Shown here one piece after another: positions 58,123-64,000 of a DNA stretch of 64,000 nt. The stretch's first letter is position 1; every line of letters starts with the position of its first letter. Origin of the DNA: a virus. The notes under the pieces are model-generated. The model saw only the letters and a program-made list of their open reading frames with translations. It made no database searches and was not told the DNA's origin. The position numbers and the translations under genes were made by a program. Where the stretch lies: the IMG/VR virus record IMGVR_UViG_3300031521_000029, positions 38,171 through 102,170 of that record. One strand, given 5' to 3'.

Positions 58123-59517
58123 TTAATCGTTATCTTGGTCGACCTTACGATTTCTCTTAACGGCATTCCAATTATCCCTAACGACGTCCTGTAATCTCTC
58201 TTCTCCGGCTTTCATTCTTTCCTGACAATCTCTACCTTCAGGAGTGGCAGGGTCGAGAATTTTGATAGAACCATTTCCAGCATCAAAATAAGCAGGCCAC
58301 GTCATACCATCTGCGCCGAAACGATTCTTAATAACGTGAATACGAGCAGTTCCACATTGTTTATCTTCTTCACGTCTTGACAAACTTATTACAAAATCTC
58401 CAGTCATAATCTTACGATAAGAATCTGCAACATTATGAGCCTGAATAACTTCTTCTTCGTGTGCGCCACGATTTGCTTGTGAAGCTGACCAAATAGGAAT
58501 TTGTAATTCTCCTGCGACAGCTCTAAGTTCTTCATATACAGAACCGGCTTCACTATAAGAATTAGAATTTCGTTCTGCTACAGCGGGTCTTAACAAGTCG
58601 GCATAATCAACAACGACCATGTCAATCTTGTTGCCTGTCAACATTTGAATACGTTCCACATGCGTTTTAATTGTGTGCGAAGCAATTGTTTTAATTGGAA
58701 AATATTTAATAAATAACTTTCCTTCAATAGCATCAATTTTTTGTTTTACTGCTTCGATATTTTTTCTAATATCTTGAAAATTAATACCTGTAAAACAACT
58801 ATCATAACGAAGACCAACATAGTTTTCATTGAGTTCCAATGTAACATGAAGGACATTTTTTCCCATTCTCATGGCCTCTGCGCCGAGACGTGTTAAAATC
58901 CAAGATTTGCCGGAACCTGCTGGCGCCACAACGAATCCAAGTTCACCTTTTGCCAAACCACCATCCAAGAGAATATCAATAGGCCCCCAATTGGTTTTAA
59001 TTGTGTCACGACACATTTCAGACATACGTTTCTCAATATCAATCAAGTATTCATGTCCTAAGTTTCGTTCCATGCCTGCCTTCAAAGCATTATCAACAAC
59101 GGTTCTAATTTTATCAAATTCACCAAGTTTTAAATAATCAGCAGAAGAAATAATTGCATTCTTCATTTTTTGGTTTTTACAAAATTCCAAAAATTGTTCT
59201 TTTACAAAAGGCAAATCAATTGCGTCAACTTGGTTCTTATAAACATTTTTGATTTGTTCTACGATTGAAACTTTCAATACGTCACTTCTTACCTTTTCAG
59301 CTTCTACTGCGAAGACTTGAAGAGTTGGAATGGATTTATATTTTAAAAAATAGTCCATTGTGGATTGAACAATCCACTTATTTGCGTCGGTTTCGAAGTA
59401 ATCAGGAGTAAGAATGTCAAAAATACGTTCAACGAAAAATTGGTCTGTTACCAATGATGCAATACATTTTGATTGAAACTCACTGCCGAATTTTTTTAGA
59501 TTGTCTATGTCTTCCAT
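58123..59517 (-). CDS. replicative DNA helicase (DnaB/T4 gp41-like)
   Basis: A 464-residue RecA-fold helicase from ATG 59517 (a GTG at 59541 is an alternative). Walker A is APAGSGKSW (about 203-211), Walker B VVVDYADLL, and the H4-type region NRGAHEEEVIQ. It unwinds the fork 5'-3' and works with primase. N-terminal domain about 170 residues as in gp41/DnaB. No primase gene is in the window. It is followed by a hairpin. Confidence 0.9.
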   Translation of the reverse strand: MEDIDNLKKFGSEFQSKCIASLVTDQFFVERIFDILTPDYFETDANKWIVQSTMDYFLKYKSIPTLQVFAVEAEKVRSDVLKVSIVEQIKNVYKNQVDAIDLPFVKEQFLEFCKNQKMKNAIISSADYLKLGEFDKIRTVVDNALKAGMERNLGHEYLIDIEKRMSEMCRDTIKTNWGPIDILLDGGLAKGELGFVVAPAGSGKSWILTRLGAEAMRMGKNVLHVTLELNENYVGLRYDSCFTGINFQDIRKNIEAVKQKIDAIEGKLFIKYFPIKTIASHTIKTHVERIQMLTGNKIDMVVVDYADLLRPAVAERNSNSYSEAGSVYEELRAVAGELQIPIWSASQANRGAHEEEVIQAHNVADSYRKIMTGDFVISLSRREEDKQCGTARIHVIKNRFGADGMTWPAYFDAGNGSIKILDPATPEGRDCQERMKAGEERLQDVVRDNWNAVKRNRKVDQDND

Positions 59518-59705
59518 ATATTTTTTATTATGTTGGTACACTACACCAAGTACCTCAATAGTAAACTTTTTATATCAGGTTTACTAAATTATAATTTATT
59601 TTTTTTAGATGAAAATAGTTTTCACACCTATGTATAAGCTTACGAAATTGGGTGTAGGCCCACTTAAGTTTAGTACAACAATAACAACTAAAAGAAAGAT
59701 AAGAT
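59518..59705. promoter_or_regulatory. divergent intergenic region, 188 bases
   Basis: The region between helicase and the 59706 gene is the longest non-coding stretch in the window. It is AT-rich, with a short inverted repeat TTGGT/ACCAA around 59530-59546 that may be an operator. No consensus promoter is clear on either strand. Confidence 0.35.
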
Positions 59706-60608
59706 ATGAGTTTTGACCTTAACATAACAGTCAACGGTTCCCGTTGCAAACAATATTCCCACCAAGGAAAAATATTCATCGAAGCCAAACAAAGCTCGGA
59801 ATACGTCATAGAAATAAAAAACAACCACTGGAAACGAGTTCTTATGGTAGGTTCTGTGGATGGATTAAATGTCTTAACAGGAAAAACAGCCAGTGAGAAC
59901 GACACAGGATATATCATAGGTGCGTATTCAGCAGAAAAAATCAAAGGATTCAGAGTATCAGATGATGAATGGGCATTATTCAAATTCGGATATAAATTCA
60001 ATGGAAACACTTACGCCCAATCCAAAGAAGACGGTTCAGAAAAAAATTGTGGTGTGATTGGCGTAAGGCTCTTTTATGAAAAAGACCCAGTAGTTACATA
60101 TTCAACTTGGAATTCTTCTTTTGCTGTAAGTTGTAGTTATGCTGGTAACTTACAAACAAATTATATGTCAAACGTAAACTATCAGCCAAATAATCTTATA
60201 TCACAAAATATGGATATGACAATGTACGCTTCAAACTGTACAAAGGGCGGCGGACTTATTGGTGGACAATCTGCCACGTTAGGTTACAGTGGTAAAGAAA
60301 GAAGATTTACATCAAATTGTTCAACCATATCAACTCCGGCATCAGATGAATGTTTAGATTTTTCACAACTAGAGTATAGTAAAAGACCTGAGTTTAATAT
60401 GGGTACAGAATTTGGTCGTAAAGAACATAGCAAGGTTCGTAATGTAGAATTTATTCGGGGATATATGGCCCAATCGTTTGATATTTACTACGCAAGTAGA
60501 GAAGCGTTAATTGCCATGGGAGTTCCGATTACAAATGAACTTCAAATAAACTTGCCTCAAAGTTTTACTAACTCATATTGTACACCACCAAAAAATTGGG
60601 TAGGATAA
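59706..60608 (+). CDS. conserved beta-rich protein of unknown function
   Basis: A 300-residue protein. Its first half has the pattern of a widespread uncharacterised phage and bacterial protein (GKIFIEAKQSSEYVIEIKNN, KRVLMVGSVDGLNVLTGK, GYIIGAYSAEKIKGFRVSD, GVIGVRLFYEK, in parts). The second half is Gly/Asn-rich with NLISQNMDMT and GGGLIGGQSA. It is expressed alone and followed by a terminator. A virion surface protein is possible. Confidence 0.72.
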   Translation: MSFDLNITVNGSRCKQYSHQGKIFIEAKQSSEYVIEIKNNHWKRVLMVGSVDGLNVLTGKTASENDTGYIIGAYSAEKIKGFRVSDDEWALFKFGYKFNGNTYAQSKEDGSEKNCGVIGVRLFYEKDPVVTYSTWNSSFAVSCSYAGNLQTNYMSNVNYQPNNLISQNMDMTMYASNCTKGGGLIGGQSATLGYSGKERRFTSNCSTISTPASDECLDFSQLEYSKRPEFNMGTEFGRKEHSKVRNVEFIRGYMAQSFDIYYASREALIAMGVPITNELQINLPQSFTNSYCTPPKNWVG

Positions 60609-60620
60609 TCATTGAAAATC

Positions 60621-60657
60621 AGAAAAGGCGTTGAAGAGAAATTTTCAACGTCTTTTT
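60621..60657. terminator. bidirectional terminator
   Basis: AGAAAAGGCGTTGAA and TTTCAACGTCTTTTTCT form a stem with A- and T-runs on the two sides. It serves the plus-strand 59706 gene. The minus-strand 60645 gene has its stop in the same hairpin. Confidence 0.85.
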
Positions 60658-60866
60658 CTTTTATAAGTCAACTCGACTCTTTGCCAGTCGCCCGGTTCAA
60701 TTTTTTGATATGCGGTAACATAATACTCTTCATAATCATCATCAATTTTAGATATGACAGGTTTTATAATTGGAACGTTTTCTACTTTTTGTCGTCCTTC
60801 AAACTTCTCCATCCGTTTCTCTCCCTTTTTATCCGCATCAATCTTTTTTTGTGAAGTCCTCGACAT
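60645..60866 (-). CDS. small basic protein of unknown function
   Basis: A 73-residue charged protein (SRTSQKKIDADKKGEKRMEKF; WQRVELTYKRKRR at the end). The ATG at 60866 is preferred over 60890. It follows the 44-residue gene (overlap 29 bases) and ends inside the bidirectional terminator. Confidence 0.6.
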   Translation of the reverse strand: MSRTSQKKIDADKKGEKRMEKFEGRQKVENVPIIKPVISKIDDDYEEYYVTAYQKIEPGDWQRVELTYKRKRR

Positions 60867-60972
60867 GAAAATTATCCATTTCTTTATCAATTATTTTTAA
60901 CCACAACTTTAACCATCCATTCGTAACAAATGGTTTATTTTTTACTTTTCTCTTTTTTGGTAGTGGCTTCAT
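60838..60972 (-). CDS. small basic protein, too short for routine gene calls
   Basis: A 44-residue reading, PLPKKRKVKNKPFVTNGW near the start then LKLWLKIIDKEMDNF. ATG 60972 lies one base past the YopX-type stop. It overlaps the next gene by 29 bases. Basic N-terminus and amphipathic helix. Likely translated with its neighbours, though the evidence is modest. Confidence 0.45.
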   Translation of the reverse strand: MKPLPKKRKVKNKPFVTNGWLKLWLKIIDKEMDNFHVEDFTKKD

Positions 60973-60973
60973 A

Positions 60974-61375
60974 TCAAAAATTCATTTCTTTAAGATGTGG
61001 AGTTTCAAAAATATTCCCAATCACTTCCATATCACCAATCATCATATAAGCCAATTCATCGTCTGTTTCGTCGTCCCAACAACAGACATACATTGACGCA
61101 AAAAATTCAACGATACCTATTCTTCCTCTATAGTTTAAAATGTCACCCTCGTATATTTCTTTTCCATTTTTATCATGTGCGGTAGTGTACTGTTGAATTA
61201 TAGGCGGTTCTGAACAATCGAATGGGGATTCCCATGCTGGAGATTTCCAATCTTTGCCATAATTTTCATATATTTCGCCATTTAATCCAATCAAAAATCT
61301 ATCATCAGAATAAATGATATTTTTATCACCATTTTGAGCGGTATAACAAATTCTAAATTTTAATTCTTTACTCAT
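60974..61375 (-). CDS. YopX-family protein (paralogue 2)
   Basis: A 133-residue protein with KFRICYTAQNGDKN and IQQYTTAHDKNGKEIYEGDIL, the YopX pattern, plus a C-terminal VIGNIFETPHL typical of the family. A shorter paralogue lies beside the polymerase gene at 20996-21337. It overlaps the 58-residue gene by four bases. Confidence 0.88.
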   Translation of the reverse strand: MSKELKFRICYTAQNGDKNIIYSDDRFLIGLNGEIYENYGKDWKSPAWESPFDCSEPPIIQQYTTAHDKNGKEIYEGDILNYRGRIGIVEFFASMYVCCWDDETDDELAYMMIGDMEVIGNIFETPHLKEMNF

Positions 61376-61548
61376 TTATTTGAAATTTTAATAGACGGGG
61401 TTTCATACATTTCACTTAACAATCTCGTAAGATTATCAAACGCATAATACAATTCGTCCAAATCTTCCTTAGATGCACCTAAAACCGCTTCTGCGTTAGA
61501 TTCCTTTATTATTTGATTAAACTTTTTTCTTGTTAATGTTTTTTTCAT
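61372..61548 (-). CDS. 58-residue helical protein
   Basis: A short gene read directly from the minus strand. It starts MKKTLTRKKFNQIIKESNAE, contains a helix DLDELYYAFDNLTRLLSEM and ends in an ATGA overlap with YopX paralogue 2. Its ATG lies one base past the 5'-nuclease stop. The overlaps on both sides make it likely to be real. Function unknown. Confidence 0.68.
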   Translation of the reverse strand: MKKTLTRKKFNQIIKESNAEAVLGASKEDLDELYYAFDNLTRLLSEMYETPSIKISNK

Positions 61549-61549
61549 A

Positions 61550-62602
61550 TTAATCCCTTACAAAGTTGTTTAGTTTACTAAAACACTCATTCATCCAGTT
61601 TGGTAGATTGTAAATGGTATTGGTCAGATTATCAGAAGACATCTGTTTCATCAACTCAAATCGGTTAAGTTTTGGAATAGGTTGTTCTATAACTTCTTTG
61701 ACATGTAATTGGGCCATAGTAGTTAACGCAGTATCAGTTAACTGCATCAATGCGTAGTTTCTCTCCACATCGTTCCAATTTTCAACAATCGTATCGTAAA
61801 TCTTCAATTTACCGCTGTTTTGGATTGCGTGTTCCTTCAATACAGGCAATTCTATCCTTTCACCAGTCAACATAGGGAACGCCTTAATAATGGTCTTTAA
61901 ACCGCAACCACGAATGCCAGGCACGTTATCTGACACATCACCGTCAAGAGTTCTATAATACACGAAATTTTTGGAACTAACTCCATATTCATTTAAAACG
62001 TCTTGTGGCCCATACAATCTTTTCTTTGTCGGACTCCAGACCTTTACATGGTCATTTACGATTTGTAAAAAGTCCTTGTCGGCCGACATTATGGTTGAGT
62101 TCCAGTCTTTGAAAGTGTCCAAAGCAAGGTGGGCGATAGTATCGTCGGCTTCTACATTTTCAAGAGCCAACATATTTACAGGCAAACTTTGAAGATAGGC
62201 TACCAATCTTTGAAGTTGTTTCTGCATCGAGATATCTTCATCTGTAAGATTCTCTTCATAAATTCTATTCAATCGAATCTTTGTCCGTCGATGAGCTTTA
62301 TACTCTGGATAAATTTTTCTCCGTTTGAATGACCCTCCATGACCGTCAAAAACAATAACACATCTATCAGGTTGATATTGTTTTATTGCGTATCCAACAC
62401 TCTTTAGAAATCCAGATATTCCTCCTGTATGAAGTCCGTCTTGATTGAGCGTCGGGATAGCACAAAATGCACGCAAATACGTATTAAATCCATCAATTAT
62501 TAATACCTCTTTTTTGGTGACGGCATTAATTCCATTTTCTTGGGCAGCCTTCTTTTCTGCCTTCAAATTTTCCCAAATTGAAAATACATCACTCATACGC
62601 AT
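61550..62602 (-). CDS. 5'-3' exonuclease / RNase H (T4 rnh-like, FEN family)
   Basis: A 350-residue FEN-type nuclease that removes RNA primers and flaps during lagging-strand synthesis. Metal-binding acidic clusters are visible: LIIDGFNTYLR (Asp37), VIVFDGHGG, ENVEADDTIAH, MSADKDFLQ and DGDVSDNVPGI, followed by the helix-hairpin-helix GIRGCGLKTI. Length is slightly above T4 RNase H (305). The start overlaps the previous stop (TAATG). Confidence 0.92.
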   Translation of the reverse strand: MRMSDVFSIWENLKAEKKAAQENGINAVTKKEVLIIDGFNTYLRAFCAIPTLNQDGLHTGGISGFLKSVGYAIKQYQPDRCVIVFDGHGGSFKRRKIYPEYKAHRRTKIRLNRIYEENLTDEDISMQKQLQRLVAYLQSLPVNMLALENVEADDTIAHLALDTFKDWNSTIMSADKDFLQIVNDHVKVWSPTKKRLYGPQDVLNEYGVSSKNFVYYRTLDGDVSDNVPGIRGCGLKTIIKAFPMLTGERIELPVLKEHAIQNSGKLKIYDTIVENWNDVERNYALMQLTDTALTTMAQLHVKEVIEQPIPKLNRFELMKQMSSDNLTNTIYNLPNWMNECFSKLNNFVRD

Positions 62603-62823
62603 TAAACATCATATTCAACGAATATATATTTTCGTGTCAATTGGCCATCATCACTTAAAATGACCGATACGTTATTAAGGTCATAAGATTTTTCATTATA
62701 CTGAATAGAATTATCGATAGTGGCTGGAAAAAAATCTTCTTTTAATTCAATTTCCTTAACAAGTTCCTTGGTTGGACGACAACTATTTGGTTCTGATTTT
62801 CTTAAACTAAACACTACTCTCAT
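62602..62823 (-). CDS. small protein of unknown function
   Basis: A 73-residue acidic beta-rich protein with an AAGGAG ribosome site eight bases before its ATG, the clearest such site in this region. It links the HNH gene to the 5'-nuclease gene. No family was recognised. Confidence 0.65.
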   Translation of the reverse strand: MRVVFSLRKSEPNSCRPTKELVKEIELKEDFFPATIDNSIQYNEKSYDLNNVSVILSDDGQLTRKYIFVEYDV

Positions 62824-63331
62824 ATTTATATCTCCTTATTGGTTTTGTAAATTTATAGAATATTTTATAATCTATATTTCGTTTCATTTGATTACACATC
62901 GGACAACAAACTACACAATTTTCTTTTGTATATCCAAGTGTATTATCTTTCCTATCTAAATTATATGGCGCATTTGTTTTATAACTATACTTTTCCCATC
63001 TTATGTCATTTTCACAATAATGACATCGTTTTATTTTTAAGAATTGTAAAAATTCATCAAATGTCAATTTACATTGTTTCTTTGAACGTCTTGAAATGTA
63101 TTTAATACTTGCAAATAAATGATAATATGGTTTCTTTCTAACTCTATCACGATGTAAACATCCACAACTTTTTGTACGATTATGAACTAATGACCTACAA
63201 ATTACATCTGTAATATTGCCACAATCACACTTACATCGCCATACAGGTTGATTATGCCCATCATTCTTCAATCTTGAAATAACTTTCAATCTACCAAATC
63301 GTTTATTTTTAAGATTGATAAGTGCGCCCAT
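62807..63331 (-). CDS. HNH homing endonuclease
   Basis: A 174-residue protein from ATG 63331. N-terminal DNA-binding zinc domain (KRFGRLKVISRL; CKCDCGN; TKSCGCLHR), then an HNH-type nuclease with CHYCENDI, YNLDRKDNTLGYTKENC and CCPMCNQMK. It lies directly after the RecA/UvsX gene (one-base gap) and is very AT-rich, as expected of a mobile gene beside a conserved target. The stretch YNLDRKDN has Asn at the first catalytic-His position, common in this subgroup. Confidence 0.85.
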   Translation of the reverse strand: MGALINLKNKRFGRLKVISRLKNDGHNQPVWRCKCDCGNITDVICRSLVHNRTKSCGCLHRDRVRKKPYYHLFASIKYISRRSKKQCKLTFDEFLQFLKIKRCHYCENDIRWEKYSYKTNAPYNLDRKDNTLGYTKENCVVCCPMCNQMKRNIDYKIFYKFTKPIRRYKYESSV

Positions 63332-63332
63332 A

Positions 63333-64000
63333 TTATTCGTCCTCAACAGTGGCTTCTTCTGATTCCAATCCTTCAATAATTTCACTATTGGCGGGTCTGT
63401 ATTTCATAATATAATCGGTGGCAATCACATCATAAATCGCATCTTTAAAAGGTTGTTCAGCATGAATCTTATCAAGAAATTCCCGTGTAGAAAGTTTGAT
63501 AGTTTCATTTGGAAGTTTAATGGAATATTTATCACCATCTTTTCTAGCAAAACCATTGTCTTTCAAAAATTCTAACCAACTGGTCAAGTCTTGAATACCA
63601 CTATCATAGTGAATTTCAAACATTCCTGTTCTATGTGGCGGCCCCATACGATTCTTTGTAACAACAACTTTACATTTATTACCAATAATCTTTTGGCCTG
63701 CTCCTTTCAACTTACCCATGTTGCTCAAACGAAGTCTTACAGAAGCGGCAAATGCCATGGCCTTACCACCAGGAACAATCCATTTGTCTTGATGACCAAC
63801 AGCAGCCAAATTCATACGAAGTTGATTTACGAAAACAACAAGAATTCTCTGTTGTCCAATCAATCCTGTAATCTTACGACAAGCCTTACTGATAATAATA
63901 GACTTAGATGTGTTGTAACCATCCTTACCATGTTCAGACTCCATTTCAACTTCACTTGAAGCTTGTGAAAGAGAATCAACAACGATTGTTACCAATTGTT
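63333..64000 (-). CDS. RecA/UvsX-type recombinase (partial, N-terminus outside window)
   Basis: The C-terminal 222 residues of a RecA-fold recombinase. Walker B is TIVVDSLSQA; later come QQRILVVFVNQLRM, DKWIVPGGKAMAFAASVRLRL (in parts) and a typical C-terminal helical domain ending in an acidic tail (GLESEEATVEDE). It performs strand exchange in recombination-dependent replication. Walker A and the start codon lie to the right of the window. Confidence 0.92.
   Translation of the reverse strand, partial: QLVTIVVDSLSQASSEVEMESEHGKDGYNTSKSIIISKACRKITGLIGQQRILVVFVNQLRMNLAAVGHQDKWIVPGGKAMAFAASVRLRLSNMGKLKGAGQKIIGNKCKVVVTKNRMGPPHRTGMFEIHYDSGIQDLTSWLEFLKDNGFARKDGDKYSIKLPNETIKLSTREFLDKIHAEQPFKDAIYDVIATDYIMKYRPANSEIIEGLESEEATVEDE

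Noticed and set aside
59570-60010. 146-residue minus-strand frame opposite the 59706 gene
   Set aside because: The plus-strand protein matches a conserved pattern and has a terminator; the antisense frame lacks any motif.
1-64000. tRNA genes, CRISPR arrays, integrase and attachment sites
   Set aside because: No cloverleaf-like sequence, spaced direct-repeat array or recombinase was found. The remaining gaps are under 200 bases.

Overview
The window looks like part of a large, lytic, T4-type tailed-phage genome: visibly AT-rich, densely packed, with long operons on both strands, very short intergenic gaps and many ATGA-type overlaps. The replication genes place it. It carries a family B DNA polymerase, a gp45-type sliding clamp, both clamp-loader subunits (gp44-type and, 31 kb away, a gp62-type), a DnaB-type helicase, a T4 RNase H-type 5' nuclease, an SF2 helicase of UvsW type and a RecA/UvsX recombinase cut by the window's right edge. 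There is no integrase, and I saw no tRNA, rRNA or CRISPR array. The host cannot be named. Consensus TTGACA/TATAAT promoters and AAGGAG-type ribosome sites argue against a Bacteroidota host, and a lipoprotein signal and an exported FecR-like protein point to a bacterial envelope.

Layout. 1-3.5 kb: ClpP-like protease, an HNH enzyme without zinc cysteines, a VWA protein and a GIY-YIG homing endonuclease. 3.5-13.4 kb, minus strand: GDP-mannose 4,6-dehydratase, a treble-clef protein, the UvsW-type helicase, a lipoprotein, a metallopeptidase and two related acidic proteins, possibly virion-associated. 13.5-22.7 kb, minus: nucleotide enzymes (deoxyribosyltransferase-like, Nudix), clamp loader, clamp, macro-domain protein, a PD-(D/E)XK nuclease and the DNA polymerase. 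22.7-44 kb, plus: a Cas4/RecB-like nuclease, a second ClpP-like protease, dUTPase, then a glycan island of about 20 genes (glycosyltransferases, methyltransferases, a sugar nucleotidyltransferase). Inside the island lies a four-gene overlapping cassette encoding a nucleotidyltransferase, a cupin, a RuBisCO-like protein and a small phosphodiesterase-like protein. 44-55 kb, minus: sugar reductase, two DruA-related (DUF4338) proteins, dNMP kinase, gp62-type loader, MoxR ATPase with a VWA partner, and a Mom-like DNA-modification protein. 55-64 kb: a B12-dependent ribonucleotide reductase, helicase, 5' nuclease and RecA.

How the genes fit together. Ribonucleotide reductase, dUTPase, dNMP kinase and Nudix enzyme supply and clean the dNTP pool. 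Polymerase, clamp, loader, helicase, nuclease and recombinase form a T4-style replisome. Gmd, the RmlD-like reductase and the glycan island would make and transfer unusual deoxy or methylated sugars, onto host glycan, virion or DNA (not decidable here). The Mom-like, macro-domain and DruA-like proteins are candidates for counter-defence or DNA modification. At least five homing-type genes are present, and one has split a glycosyltransferase gene.

The most novel element is the RuBisCO-like protein cassette (33.3-36.0 kb). It keeps the carbamylated-lysine metal site of RuBisCO but has lost the loop-6 lysine, and it sits in a sugar-nucleotide setting. A second unexpected pattern is that several strong promoters sit only 6-9 bases before the start codon, which predicts leaderless or nearly leaderless mRNAs.
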